Assembly (NCBI GenBank): GCA_001769975.1
Contig: MEPW01000023.1
Span: forward strand, 1 to 64,000
Length of the DNA stretch: 64,000 nucleotides
DNA from: Bdellovibrionales bacterium RIFOXYA1_FULL_36_14
GTDB taxonomy: Bacteria > Bdellovibrionota > Bacteriovoracia > Bacteriovoracales > Bacteriovoracaceae
Direction of reading: 5' to 3'
In this document: piece by piece, positions 26,575-37,017 of the stretch
How positions within the stretch are numbered: the stretch's first letter is position 1
How the letters are laid out: every line of letters starts with the position of its first letter
Made by a program: the position numbers and the translations under genes
Notes under the pieces: generated by a model
Told to the model about the DNA's origin: nothing
Databases searched by the model: none
Seen by the model: only the letters and a program-made list of their open reading frames with translations

Positions 26575-28833
26575 ATGTCTTTTATTTCAAAATTACAACT
26601 TATGAACAAACCCCAAAAACATCAACCGAGTGACTCAAAAATCTTTTTTTATGGACGCATTAGTTCTGCTATCTTAGTTTCATCTGGAGCCCTAGCAATT
26701 CAAAAAATACTACAAACCAAAGTGGGTGGTACGATCCCTTTATTTCTACTTTCATATCCAGCTGTGTTTGGTATAACCGGACTATGCGGTATGATACCTG
26801 GCTTGATTGCCACGACTATAACCGGATTAGGCGTGCTGTATTTTTTTATTCCTTCACTTGACAACAATGTCATTTATAATTTGGCTGATTTACTTTCGCT
26901 TGGAATTTTTTTAGTAGTAGGTGTGGCTTCTAGTATGCTCATCCCTAGTATTCAAATAAAACAAACTCAGGCCAAGTTAGCGGCTGCTTCGGAATCACTA
27001 AAACTTTACGAGCTCATGGCCATGCACTGTCGTGATATAATTCTTTTTATAAGACAAGTTGATGGGAAAATTCTAGAATGTAATAAAGCTGCTACCCTAA
27101 CCTATGGTTTTAGTCATGAGGAGTTCAAGTCTTTAACCATTTCGAACTTGTTGGCGGACCAAGCGCCTTCTCATACTCATGACTTAAAAAGCGATACAAA
27201 CCCTAATGGCATGTTGTGGGAATCAATACATCGACGCAAAGATGGTAGCACCTTCCCCGTAGAAATTAGCTCCCAGGCTGGAGTTACCATGGGAGAAACC
27301 CGCGCATTAATTAGTGTTATTCGCGATATCTCTAAACGTAAAAAAGCTGAAGAGACTTTGCTTACTACTGGAGAACATTTACGAATCTCTCTGGCATCCA
27401 ATCATATGGCCACCTTTGATTGGGACATTATTCAAAACAAACACACCTGGGATAACATCGTACACGAATTGTTTGGAACCAACCCTGAAACTTTCAGAGG
27501 TACTACCGAAGAGTTTTACCAGATTGTTCATCCAGATGATTTAAATTGCGTAAAGGAAGCACAAAACTTGGCGATCAAAACTGGCCATAGCAAAGTTGAT
27601 TTCCGGGTTATCTGGCCAGACGGAAGTCATCATCATATCTCGTCTTGCAAAAAAGTTTATCGAAACGAAGCTGGAGTTGCCCATAGAATGATTGGCATTT
27701 GCTGGGATGTCACGGAACAAAAAGTTAATGAGAAGGCCCTGCGTTTGGCCACCGAAAGCTGGCTACGCACCTTTGATGCTATTCCCGACCTCATCGCTAT
27801 ACTTGATTCTCAACATCGAATTACTCTGGTAAACAAGGCCATGGCCTTGCGACTCAAAAAGCAACCACATGACTGCACGGGATTGTTTTGTTACAACGTG
27901 GTTCACGGACTTGATGCTCCACCAATGTTTTGCCCTCACTCGAAAACGATCTGTGACGGGCATGCGCACATGGAAGAGGTGCACGAAATTCACATAGGCG
28001 GAGACTTTCTCGTCAGTACCACTCCTATTGCAGGAGATGATGGCAAAATTCTAGGCTCAGTACATGTCGCCAGAGATATCACCGACCGCAAAAAAATGGA
28101 AACAGAACTTCGCTGTGCCATCGAATCTCAAGAGGAATTTCTAGCGATTGCCTCTCATGACCTAAAGGCTCCTCTTACCGATTTATACTTGACTCTAAAT
28201 TTTATGGAAGAAATAGTTAAGCAATCCCCCATGGACCAACCACAACTTTTCGATATGATCTCTCATGCGCTTAAGTCAGGGCAGCAGTTAGTTGTCCTAC
28301 TGGATGAGCTGCTGGATATTACCAGAATTCGCGCAGGAAAACTGGTGCTAGAAAAAGAAGACATGGATCTCAAATCCGCCGTCTTAGAATGGGTATCAAT
28401 TGTATCCACTGAAGCTCGCCAAAAAGGAAGTCAGATAACCGTCAAAGCCAGTGATTCTGTGGTAGGAGAATGGGACCCGGTACGCATCAATCAAGTGATA
28501 TCTAACTTGCTTTCCAATGCGATTAAATACGGCGAAGGAAAACCTATAGAAGTCACAGTGCTAGCCGATTTGCAAACTAAATGCGCTAAACTGATTGTAC
28601 GCGATCAAGGAATCGGTGTTCCTTTAGAAATGCAGTCCAAGATTTTTAAACGCTTCGAACGCGCAGTATCTGATCGTATGATTCACGGTCTTGGACTGGG
28701 CCTTTATATTGTAGGCCAGATTGTCCACGCCCATGGCGGCTCTATCAGCCTTAAAAGCGAGCCTGGCAAGGGATCTCAGTTTACAGTTTTGCTCCCCTTG
28801 AGCGATATAGAGTGCACACTGGTAGATGTATAA
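26575..28833 (+). CDS. PAS-domain sensor histidine kinase
   Basis: Membrane sensor kinase, about 752 residues from ATG 26575 (AGGA eight bases upstream). The ORF track's ATG at 26554 has no ribosome-binding site and adds seven residues. Order: a cluster of hydrophobic helices resembling the KdpD-type DUF4118 sensor region (about 25-130), PAS (about 140-260, YGFSHEEFKSL), a PAS_3-type domain (about 270-400, VHPDDLNCV), a third PAS domain with several Cys/His (CPHSKTICDGH), then HisKA with phospho-acceptor His528 (IASHDLKAPLTD) and HATPase_c (NLLSNAIKYG, DQGIGVP, GLGLGLYIV). No response regulator is adjacent. The Cys/His-rich third PAS could hold a cofactor or metal. Codon use looks slightly less AT-rich than its neighbours. 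Confidence 0.93.
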   Translation: MSFISKLQLMNKPQKHQPSDSKIFFYGRISSAILVSSGALAIQKILQTKVGGTIPLFLLSYPAVFGITGLCGMIPGLIATTITGLGVLYFFIPSLDNNVIYNLADLLSLGIFLVVGVASSMLIPSIQIKQTQAKLAAASESLKLYELMAMHCRDIILFIRQVDGKILECNKAATLTYGFSHEEFKSLTISNLLADQAPSHTHDLKSDTNPNGMLWESIHRRKDGSTFPVEISSQAGVTMGETRALISVIRDISKRKKAEETLLTTGEHLRISLASNHMATFDWDIIQNKHTWDNIVHELFGTNPETFRGTTEEFYQIVHPDDLNCVKEAQNLAIKTGHSKVDFRVIWPDGSHHHISSCKKVYRNEAGVAHRMIGICWDVTEQKVNEKALRLATESWLRTFDAIPDLIAILDSQHRITLVNKAMALRLKKQPHDCTGLFCYNVVHGLDAPPMFCPHSKTICDGHAHMEEVHEIHIGGDFLVSTTPIAGDDGKILGSVHVARDITDRKKMETELRCAIESQEEFLAIASHDLKAPLTDLYLTLNFMEEIVKQSPMDQPQLFDMISHALKSGQQLVVLLDELLDITRIRAGKLVLEKEDMDLKSAVLEWVSIVSTEARQKGSQITVKASDSVVGEWDPVRINQVISNLLSNAIKYGEGKPIEVTVLADLQTKCAKLIVRDQGIGVPLEMQSKIFKRFERAVSDRMIHGLGLGLYIVGQIVHAHGGSISLKSEPGKGSQFTVLLPLSDIECTLVDV

Positions 28834-28932
28834 ACTTTTGACACTTTTTAGACTCACTACACTCCATAAACTTTTTTGACAAAGAAAAGCCCTTAAATTC
28901 CATAGATTGTGAACACAAATAAGCATAATTCG

Positions 28933-28948
28933 TGGCACTTATCTTGCA
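28933..28948 (+). promoter_or_regulatory. Sigma-54 promoter of metzincin operon
   Basis: TGGCACTTATCTTGCA fits the sigma-54 consensus TGGCACG-N4-TTGCA with one mismatch and has the obligatory GG-N10-GC spacing. The -12 element lies about 60 bases before the ATG at 29008, leaving a leader of about 50 bases. Sigma-54 promoters need an AAA+ activator, so the operon is likely switched on only under a particular condition. No activator gene or clear upstream activator site is visible here. Confidence 0.7.
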
Positions 28949-29007
28949 CTCTTATCTATAAATATAGTTATTTGAGTTTTTTATATTTTAAAGACAAAAG
29001 GATGCAT

Positions 29008-32000
29008 ATGCAAAACCAAAAACACCTTATTACTCTCAGCTTTTCCTTGGTAATCGTAGTGATAGTGTTAGCTTCATGTAGCCTTAAAAGACCTGAAAGT
29101 GCAGCACCACTTGAAACCGGTATTAGCAAAGATTTTTTTACGACTAAAGTAATTAATCCAATGACTAAAAAAGAAGTATTACAGGGAAAAAAGTTTATGT
29201 GTGGTTGGGCACCAGTGGCGGAAGTTGGAGCATATGCCAAACATTATAATGATCATAATGTTATTGAAAATTGGCATTGCAATGTTGTTTTCACTTTTAA
29301 TCATGATCATTCACGTCTAATCGGAAAACTAGTTAACCCCAGTTATCCAGATGATATAAGCAAATGGACTACGGCTTTAGAAATTCCCATTACCAGAAAT
29401 TATACTCGGGAATATAAAAAAGATGAGTATCAACGAGTAACCAATGAAATCGTCGAAGATGAAACTAAGAATCATCCATCCGCCAGACCATTAATGGATC
29501 TGGATTTTTCCAATATGATGGTATCTGAAATTGGTTTTCGTAATATAACAACTGAGAGTGATTTAATAAGACCCGGGTCTTCTACTCAAAACATTGAAGA
29601 TATTGAAATTGATAACGCTACCGGTTTTATCGGTTTTACCTTAACTTTCAATGACCCTGATGTTTCCAGCGGTAATTCATTCGAAAGAAAAATCCGTTAC
29701 AACTTCCTGGAAATGAAAACTAACGAAAAATTCGAGTCCACCCCATGGCACGAAAAAAATGCTTCTCATTTAAATGCTCTTCATATTCTTGGCAAGAAAG
29801 TAGAAGGAGCTTCTTCTGCTTTCTTTGCTGCACATTGGGATAAATATAAAAGCCGTAAAGTTTATCTCATTGGTTTCCCAGAGAAATATTTTAAAATCGC
29901 AAAAGAAGCGTTGGGAAATTATAACAAACTATTTAAAGACCAAGTTGCTGATAAAGATCACCCCATTACTCATGACTTATTTATCCCGGAGCGAGGAGAT
30001 CATTTAAAATACTCCTTCGACCTACGTTATACCAGCATCACTTGGATTGATGATTTTGAAAAATCCCTAAACGCACCGCTTGGAATAGGTACGGCTTTAG
30101 CGGATAGATTAACCGGTGAAATTCAGTGGGGGGGCGTAACACTTTGGGGAGGCATGATTGAATATATAATAAAATCAGCAGCACCAAGCTTGGATCTTAA
30201 TTCTTCTCTTCCAGCTTCTCATGGTTTAAACTGGCTTGATAAAATAGAAGACAATGCTTTTGCATTTAATTATCAATTTGATTTCCCCGTCTCTCTAGAT
30301 CCTAATTTTAAAGGCCCATTTTTCAACACGTTTGTCAGCAACTCTTTAAATAAGATATTATTTGATGATTCCAAGCTCATGCTTGGCCAAAAAGATTTTG
30401 TTAAAACAAAACTAAATGATGAGTATCTAGAAAATTTTATTACAAACCAGGCCAGTTGGTTAAATAACCATCATAATGCGCAAAAGAGAAATTATCAGGA
30501 TTTTAGTTTTAATCATTATTTTAAAAATCTAGTCGGCAATAAACAATATAGCCAAAGTCAGGTTATGCATGACTTTAATAATAAGGATGCACTTCACTAC
30601 CATATGAATCAGGCAAAACAACATCTCAACTCCCCTATTTGTGTTATTTCTACGGAAGACGTCATTGCTGATATCCTAGAAGCCAAAGAGCGTGGCAATT
30701 TTGATCCAGAAAAAGTTATGGAAGCCTTTGTGAAAGATGTTATCCTTCATGAATTTGGACATATGATCGGACTCGGCCATAATATGGCAGAGAATATTCT
30801 TCCTACGGTTTCTGCAGTTATGGATTTGAATATTCATCCACCAAAAGTTGATATGAACGATAGCGAATACCAAGATCTTGATAATCTAAAAAAGATCATG
30901 CAATCAGAAAAAACCAAGTATACCGTACCTAAGAAATACTGGTTGCCACTTGAAATAGCCGCTATAAAAAACATGACTAATGCGTCCACAGTGATGGGTT
31001 ACAAGAACTCAAGAACGGACGTTCTATATGACAATCATGAACAAATTTTGCCAGGTCCTAGTGACGTTCAAGTCCTTAAATATCTTTACAATCAACAATA
31101 TGCCACGTTTAAATACGGCGAAGAAGATTTTACCTATTACAAAGTTCCTGCCACCGGACAAATTCCACTTTTTGCTCCTCGTAACGTAAAAGATCGATCA
31201 AGTAGATTTGTTTCATACTTTCCATCATGCACCGATTTTGAAGCAACCTTTGACACTAGTCCTTTATGTAAAAGATGGGATCGGGGTTATGATGTAAAAA
31301 CCCTGGCAGAAGATTACATGCTCTCCATTGATAATTTAAGAGATTCCAAACTTATTGCCAAATCAGAATTAAAAGGTGCTCGCAGTATTTATCGATTAGA
31401 AAACTATCTCTACGGTCACAATTTGGAGATGATGGGACGCCTTCGACTTTTTTATGATTATATGAGAGATCTCTTTAAAGATGAAATTGATTCCATCTCC
31501 CATGACGTTGAAGCAATCAAAATGTTTTCCACAGATTGTATGAGAGAAAAGATGGAAAACGCTTCTTTAATAAATCTATTCACCAATAATCCTAAATTAA
31601 AAGAACTCTGCCAAGTCAATAAAAAGATCGTTGAAAAGCTTGGTAGTTATATGGCCAAAAGCGGTAGAGATTTTACTAAAATTGATTATAAAAATAAAAC
31701 CGCACCTGGGGGAATGAGTTTTGGTGATGCTGACCCAAACTGGACTCAAATGAGTGGAACTTACCAAATATTATCCGATTTACCCTTTAAAATAGTGGCC
31801 CTCAACACCTTAACCTTAAGTCAACCTTATGCTTACCTTTATGGATGGATGCTTGAGATGGACAACTACTCCCATGAAAATGGCGGTTACCTTTATAGCT
31901 CACTTTATCCCAATGAATATTCACACGCGATCAAAAATGCCGTCCAAAACAATCTGCAGTTTGGTACCAATGGCGAAAAAACTATTCTGAAAAAAACTGC

Positions 32001-32778
32001 ATTAAGCCTTGGATACTTTCTCCAGCGAGGAAGTTGGGAAACGGCTAACGATAAATTCAGATTCCCCAAACCTACTTTTTTAAAGAAAATTGCTGACCAA
32101 ACCCAATTTAATGTTTCGTATGTGGCAGTTATTTTAACCGCCGTTAAGATGGAAGGAAACAATGCTCCACCTAATCGTTACAGCTCATTTACTGGAAGAA
32201 TTCTAGATATTAACAGTGGAAAAGATACTTTAGCTGGAGAAGTTTTTGTGCTACCGGATAGTTCCATTTTGGTTAAAGGTGCCGCCAACACCATTATTAA
32301 CCCTATCACTAAATTACAATTTTATAGCGACACTGAAGCCTTTGCTTGGGCCTATAAAATTTCTTTTGATTCAGATGATAATGACAGTCTATCATCCGAA
32401 AGTGTCAAAAACATATTCCCTAACATGGTTAATAATGCAATTGATGCTTGTATAAATGGTAAAGATGGCAACCAAAATGGACTAAAACATTTCTTCAATA
32501 AGATGGCCAACCCTGATGTTAACAATTTATTGGAAAAAGAAGATGAGTATATTGGCTTTGAAATACTTCCGGGAATTGCCCAATCAGCTGCTTTCCAAAA
32601 TGATTTCAAAGATTCTATCAAAGACAACTACCAAAGATTTGTTAAAAAGTTCCCTTCTCATGAACTAATTGAAAAGACTTGTTTTGAAGCTTTAAACGGA
32701 GTTGGATTAACCAGCGCGAGCGCAGGGGCCATCAATGGATATTGGATGCCTGGAATGCGTGAGTACATAGAGGAGTAG
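29008..32778 (+). CDS. Large metzincin-type metalloprotease lipoprotein
   Basis: The ORF track starts at a GTG at 28909, but ATG 29008 has AAGGA six bases upstream and begins directly with a lipoprotein signal (lipobox LASC, Cys24), giving 1256 residues. The zinc site HEFGHMIGLGH (from His581) is a full metzincin motif, with Glu582 as catalytic base. A matching Met-turn (STVMGY, Met663) lies about 80 residues later. Long flanking regions (25-550 and 700-1256) have no family I recognise. It is the first gene of a tight four-gene unit with two giant lipoproteins and a barrel, three bases before the next gene. A surface-anchored protease acting on host or envelope proteins is likely; the substrate is unknown. 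Confidence 0.88.
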   Translation: MQNQKHLITLSFSLVIVVIVLASCSLKRPESAAPLETGISKDFFTTKVINPMTKKEVLQGKKFMCGWAPVAEVGAYAKHYNDHNVIENWHCNVVFTFNHDHSRLIGKLVNPSYPDDISKWTTALEIPITRNYTREYKKDEYQRVTNEIVEDETKNHPSARPLMDLDFSNMMVSEIGFRNITTESDLIRPGSSTQNIEDIEIDNATGFIGFTLTFNDPDVSSGNSFERKIRYNFLEMKTNEKFESTPWHEKNASHLNALHILGKKVEGASSAFFAAHWDKYKSRKVYLIGFPEKYFKIAKEALGNYNKLFKDQVADKDHPITHDLFIPERGDHLKYSFDLRYTSITWIDDFEKSLNAPLGIGTALADRLTGEIQWGGVTLWGGMIEYIIKSAAPSLDLNSSLPASHGLNWLDKIEDNAFAFNYQFDFPVSLDPNFKGPFFNTFVSNSLNKILFDDSKLMLGQKDFVKTKLNDEYLENFITNQASWLNNHHNAQKRNYQDFSFNHYFKNLVGNKQYSQSQVMHDFNNKDALHYHMNQAKQHLNSPICVISTEDVIADILEAKERGNFDPEKVMEAFVKDVILHEFGHMIGLGHNMAENILPTVSAVMDLNIHPPKVDMNDSEYQDLDNLKKIMQSEKTKYTVPKKYWLPLEIAAIKNMTNASTVMGYKNSRTDVLYDNHEQILPGPSDVQVLKYLYNQQYATFKYGEEDFTYYKVPATGQIPLFAPRNVKDRSSRFVSYFPSCTDFEATFDTSPLCKRWDRGYDVKTLAEDYMLSIDNLRDSKLIAKSELKGARSIYRLENYLYGHNLEMMGRLRLFYDYMRDLFKDEIDSISHDVEAIKMFSTDCMREKMENASLINLFTNNPKLKELCQVNKKIVEKLGSYMAKSGRDFTKIDYKNKTAPGGMSFGDADPNWTQMSGTYQILSDLPFKIVALNTLTLSQPYAYLYGWMLEMDNYSHENGGYLYSSLYPNEYSHAIKNAVQNNLQFGTNGEKTILKKTALSLGYFLQRGSWETANDKFRFPKPTFLKKIADQTQFNVSYVAVILTAVKMEGNNAPPNRYSSFTGRILDINSGKDTLAGEVFVLPDSSILVKGAANTIINPITKLQFYSDTEAFAWAYKISFDSDDNDSLSSESVKNIFPNMVNNAIDACINGKDGNQNGLKHFFNKMANPDVNNLLEKEDEYIGFEILPGIAQSAAFQNDFKDSIKDNYQRFVKKFPSHELIEKTCFEALNGVGLTSASAGAINGYWMPGMREYIEE

Positions 32779-32781
32779 ACC

Positions 32782-35700
32782 ATGAAGCAAAATATTAAAA
32801 ACCAGATCGTCTCTCTTTTATTACTCAGCTTATTGGCATGTTCCAAAGAAAACATCCAAGAAGCTAAACATATGGATAAAGTTGACTCTGACCTATCTCA
32901 ATCAACATTCATACCAAGCAATATTAATCCGGCTGACCTGGATAATTTAAACAACATTGATCTCGATCTTTTCAATACCACCAACCTAAAATCAGCGAGC
33001 GGCCCAGCACTCAAAAATGCGGAAGCTTCCCTTCGCAATTTCATTTCACAAAATTATATAGATCAGTTTCAAAACACTCAAAAGTTAAAAAACCTACTAT
33101 CTACCTATAATCAAATCATCATTGCCCTGATTACAAACAATCCACGCAAAGACGATAAAGACATCAACACAATTCTTGACCGTTATTACGATCTCTTACT
33201 GGCTGATTGCGATGAATCCATGAAGGGTTGTGTAAACCTAAGTTTCTTTAACAAAGACTATTATAATACCGCCACTATTTTACAAGATAAGGTTTACACA
33301 ATTGATAAAAACATTGAGCTTAAGAAAAATAAATCAAAAGATTTTAATCAAGAACTAGTGACGTATTATCAATATTTGGATCTTATTTATGAACTGAAAA
33401 ATTCACGCACCAATGAAATGCTGGACGCTCTTTATATTAAATATTCTTTCGAATATGCCAAACACCTAAACCAAACCAAGCAAACCGAAAAGCTTAAAGA
33501 GCATGGTAGTTTTTTTGAAAATAAATTAAAAGCCTACCTGGAAATCGCTGACAAATCTCAAACCAAGATTCACACACTCAACGTCATTGGACAATTTGAT
33601 CCTTGCCACTACTCAAAAAACAACCAAACCCAATTTTTTAAATATGGTCAACCGGAATTACTTAGCTTAAGTTCAGAATTCATGGGAAATGAGCTTATTA
33701 AATGTTTCTCCAAAGCCATGAGTGAAAATAAAAACAATTCCAGTTTACAAGAAAAAAGTTTTTTACAAACTGTCGAAACACTCAATGCCAAATATTTAGA
33801 TATTTTAAATAATATGGATATGACTTCCCTTAAAAATGTTTTTACCAACAACCCAAGTTACTTATATATAATCGATAATCTCTATAGAAGAAACTGGTCA
33901 GAATTAGATGCGCAAAGCTTAACCGATAAATTAAACCTCAACAATGACATTATGTTAAATGTTGTGGAAGCTTATATTAAATACGAGTTAATCAATGCTG
34001 TAATCAAAACCAATGCAATTTTGCATAATATTTACTACAATGACAAAACCGTAACCAGTAAAAACATCTACTCAAAGGCCATTGACGAAAATCTTGAACT
34101 CATTACCATCTGGAAAGAGTTTAATGATCGCACTGAAGCCTTAAAACGTTTCACCCTATACAATCTTAACCAAAAAAGAAACGCTGATCAGATTGCCAAA
34201 TTTAATGTACTTTTTGAAGATCTAGAAAAAAACATTAAGTATATCTCAAGCGTACCCCAGATGATGCTCCTTACTTATAAAATGGCGCAAAAGGAATTCA
34301 AAGTTTCGGTAATGGGTTTTGGTGGATTAACCCAAATTGACACTAACGACATTATCAATAAATTTTTCGGCGGTGATTTTCCATTATGGTTTAAATTTGT
34401 AGAAAATACTAATCCCCTTAAAAAGATGGAGCTGCTTTATGCATTCGATTTTGCTTTAAAAACCAAAGTCTTTGACAATTTTGCGCAAAAAAATGACACC
34501 CAAAAAACTAAAATTAGTCCTGCGGATTTCTTTAAAGTAGTAATTGGACGATATTTAAGAACAACCCGGGAGTCGGTTCAATTACTACTTAATGACACTG
34601 AACTGCTGAATAAGAAAAACCTTACTACTATTTATAAAATTTGTAATAATGACCAATATTCTCTATCAATTGCTTTAAAAGATTTATCTTATAAAACTCT
34701 CCTTGGAAATATTCCAGAAATTGCCCAATTTCACAACGGTAATATCGCTAATGCCCTAAAATCTGCGCGCAGTAATTTGCTCATTGAACTATCTTTTGTA
34801 CAAAATTTAATTGATCTCTATAAGTCTCACAACCCCAACGCAAAAGACAGTATTGACGAAGAAACCAATGCGATCAAAAACAAACTGGCCATGGTTTACC
34901 AAAACGTCCTAACTTTTGAGACCAACACCTCTGACTGTATGTACAAGCTCATTAAAAAGGAATACGCCCAACAACAGGCCTTGTTTGAAATGGAAAAAAA
35001 CCATATTAAAACCATTTTTGACAAGATGATCAGTCTGCAAGATATGCCTTCCTCACAAAAAGATGAACTGGAAGCTACCTTCAATCAAGAACTCAATACT
35101 TCTAATCTCAAAGATATTCTTAAGCGTGAACTTGTATCAGAAGATGAATACTTTGATAAAATCAGCAATAATTATTATTATTTTTCAAAGCTCGGTGTCC
35201 TCGGTCGAATCACCAATTATTTAAAAGAAATTAATGCCAATATCATTATTGATGTACCAAGTATGATGCAACATAATGATCTTTACCAGACAGATAAAGG
35301 TAATACTATTCACGCCGTATTTTTACCTCAGGAAGGTAGTTATGAAGAAAGACTACAAATATTCACTAAAAATGTGCTAGAAAAAATGTTAAGCGGGGCC
35401 ATGGCCCAGATCAGATGGACTGAAGACTCTACTACCATGAATGTTAATTATTTGTACGACAAATTGATTTTGCTAGTAGAATTACTCAAAGGAAAAAGCC
35501 ATAATCTTTTTAACGAAAATGAATCTTTTTGCACAGGCAAGCTAGCAACGCTTACTAAAAAAGCATGTTTGGAAAAAGTAAAAATCACTCCGACTAGAGT
35601 AATTCAAGAAACTTTAAATGTGGCCAAACTTTTATCATTAAGCGCACAAGATATCGAAATGTTAAAATTAATTAATTTAGATAAAAAATTCCCCCAGATT

Positions 35701-36174
35701 TTACAAGAACGACTCTTTTTTAAATCGCAAACCGAACCGCTGACCCTTTTGGAAAAGATCTATGCTGAAATAAGTGACAACAACCAACTCAAAAATGAAG
35801 CCGAAACATTTCATAAACAAATTGTACAAAGTCGTCAAAACTTGCTTTTTATGCCAAGTGCAAACATTAAATCAATTATGACTGCTAATTATGCCCCTCT
35901 CATTCATGACTCTTTTGGCCTAATAAATGATTTTAATAAGGCAGTCACTCGAATAGAGAATGCTCACAGCCAGGATAATGAATTAGGGATAACCCAGTAC
36001 TTTTATAAAATAGATCTGGAAGGTGATGAGCACCAGTTCATATCAATGGTTAATGACACAAATGAACTTACTTATTTAAACCCAGATAAAATGTCAGACA
36101 ACGATAAAATAATCATCAACTTTCATAAGGATACCCAAAATTATTTCAATGCTTCCAAAGCTGGGAAAAACTAA
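32782..36174 (+). CDS. Giant helical lipoprotein A (paralogue of 37018-40239)
   Basis: A 1130-residue lipoprotein (lipobox LLAC, Cys20). It is Asn/Lys/Leu-rich and almost all helical, with no domain I can name. Parts align with the second lipoprotein of the operon: KNIKYISSVPQMMLLTYKMA matches MNIKYMISFPEMMILLYEFA, and MELLYAFDFALKTKVFDNFA matches EILYAFYFALNTGLFRDFA. They also share a DECDES-GC / CSADS-GC element near residue 150. So this is one family present twice. It begins three bases after the metalloprotease stop and its TAA overlaps the ATG of the barrel gene by one base. It may be a partner or substrate carrier of the protease; this is inference from context only. Confidence 0.85.
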   Translation: MKQNIKNQIVSLLLLSLLACSKENIQEAKHMDKVDSDLSQSTFIPSNINPADLDNLNNIDLDLFNTTNLKSASGPALKNAEASLRNFISQNYIDQFQNTQKLKNLLSTYNQIIIALITNNPRKDDKDINTILDRYYDLLLADCDESMKGCVNLSFFNKDYYNTATILQDKVYTIDKNIELKKNKSKDFNQELVTYYQYLDLIYELKNSRTNEMLDALYIKYSFEYAKHLNQTKQTEKLKEHGSFFENKLKAYLEIADKSQTKIHTLNVIGQFDPCHYSKNNQTQFFKYGQPELLSLSSEFMGNELIKCFSKAMSENKNNSSLQEKSFLQTVETLNAKYLDILNNMDMTSLKNVFTNNPSYLYIIDNLYRRNWSELDAQSLTDKLNLNNDIMLNVVEAYIKYELINAVIKTNAILHNIYYNDKTVTSKNIYSKAIDENLELITIWKEFNDRTEALKRFTLYNLNQKRNADQIAKFNVLFEDLEKNIKYISSVPQMMLLTYKMAQKEFKVSVMGFGGLTQIDTNDIINKFFGGDFPLWFKFVENTNPLKKMELLYAFDFALKTKVFDNFAQKNDTQKTKISPADFFKVVIGRYLRTTRESVQLLLNDTELLNKKNLTTIYKICNNDQYSLSIALKDLSYKTLLGNIPEIAQFHNGNIANALKSARSNLLIELSFVQNLIDLYKSHNPNAKDSIDEETNAIKNKLAMVYQNVLTFETNTSDCMYKLIKKEYAQQQALFEMEKNHIKTIFDKMISLQDMPSSQKDELEATFNQELNTSNLKDILKRELVSEDEYFDKISNNYYYFSKLGVLGRITNYLKEINANIIIDVPSMMQHNDLYQTDKGNTIHAVFLPQEGSYEERLQIFTKNVLEKMLSGAMAQIRWTEDSTTMNVNYLYDKLILLVELLKGKSHNLFNENESFCTGKLATLTKKACLEKVKITPTRVIQETLNVAKLLSLSAQDIEMLKLINLDKKFPQILQERLFFKSQTEPLTLLEKIYAEISDNNQLKNEAETFHKQIVQSRQNLLFMPSANIKSIMTANYAPLIHDSFGLINDFNKAVTRIENAHSQDNELGITQYFYKIDLEGDEHQFISMVNDTNELTYLNPDKMSDNDKIIINFHKDTQNYFNASKAGKN

Positions 36175-37004
36175 TGAAATATGTTTTATCGATCACATTT
36201 ATTTTTTCACTCTTAAGCTTACATACTGTAATCCTGGCTAGCGAAGAGACTAAAACATGGGGAGCAACTGCCGGTTACATGATCACTAGCGATTATGCGG
36301 ATGAACGCTCCCCTAGACTCTACGAAAACAAAGTTTTATTAAACCTTTCAGGAAACTTTCTTCCTTATCAAATAACTACCACCCTGAAAAATTCTATTAA
36401 CTTCAACACTCTGGGTAACTCAGTTTATGAAGAAAATCCTGACTCTCATGGAATTCATTTTGCTGATACGATTTTAGTTTTTAACAAGACGTTAGCCTTA
36501 TCCCAGACCAATTCACAATTTCCTGGAATTCATCAACTAACACCCATAGTTTTTAATATATTTCCAACCAGCGACAGCTCAAGATATGCAGGATATCGAT
36601 CATCTCCTGGAGCACAGGCTGTGTTATCTTCTACCTTCTTTGATGGACATTATAATCTGAAAAATGGGATAAATTTTATTAAAGTCATTAACACTTACAC
36701 CCACAATCCAGCTAACCACACACCATCTCCATCCTTGATAAGCGTTTTTGAACAAGATCATACTTTTGCTTTAGGCCTGGGATTTTCCGTAGGTGCTGGC
36801 TTTAGTTTTAAATATTCAAAGGATGTGGATGGTAATAGCAATACCACTTTTGAAAATAGCGCTTCGCTTGAATTCGCCTATAAACAAATGAGTGCATCAC
36901 TAGTTTACTCAGGTGGCGATCATACTACAATTGACAAAGTGGAGCTCTGGTACGTTGATAATACTAGAGAATTATTAACCTTGGTTTTGACTTATACCAT
37001 TTAA
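36174..37004 (+). CDS. Probable outer-membrane beta-barrel of metzincin operon
   Basis: A 276-residue exported protein (signal MKYVLSITFIFSLLSLHTVILAS). The mature part is built of short amphipathic strands rich in Thr, Ser, Tyr and Phe (KVLLNLSGNFL, FALGLGFSVGAGFSFKY, SASLEFAYKQMSASLVYSGG, LLTLVLTYTI) as in outer-membrane barrels of about 10-12 strands. It has no cysteines. It starts on the stop codon of lipoprotein A and lies 13 bases before lipoprotein B. It could be a channel or an anchor for the two lipoproteins. I do not recognise the family. Confidence 0.75.
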   Translation: MKYVLSITFIFSLLSLHTVILASEETKTWGATAGYMITSDYADERSPRLYENKVLLNLSGNFLPYQITTTLKNSINFNTLGNSVYEENPDSHGIHFADTILVFNKTLALSQTNSQFPGIHQLTPIVFNIFPTSDSSRYAGYRSSPGAQAVLSSTFFDGHYNLKNGINFIKVINTYTHNPANHTPSPSLISVFEQDHTFALGLGFSVGAGFSFKYSKDVDGNSNTTFENSASLEFAYKQMSASLVYSGGDHTTIDKVELWYVDNTRELLTLVLTYTI

Positions 37005-37017
37005 GGAAGAAGTACTT

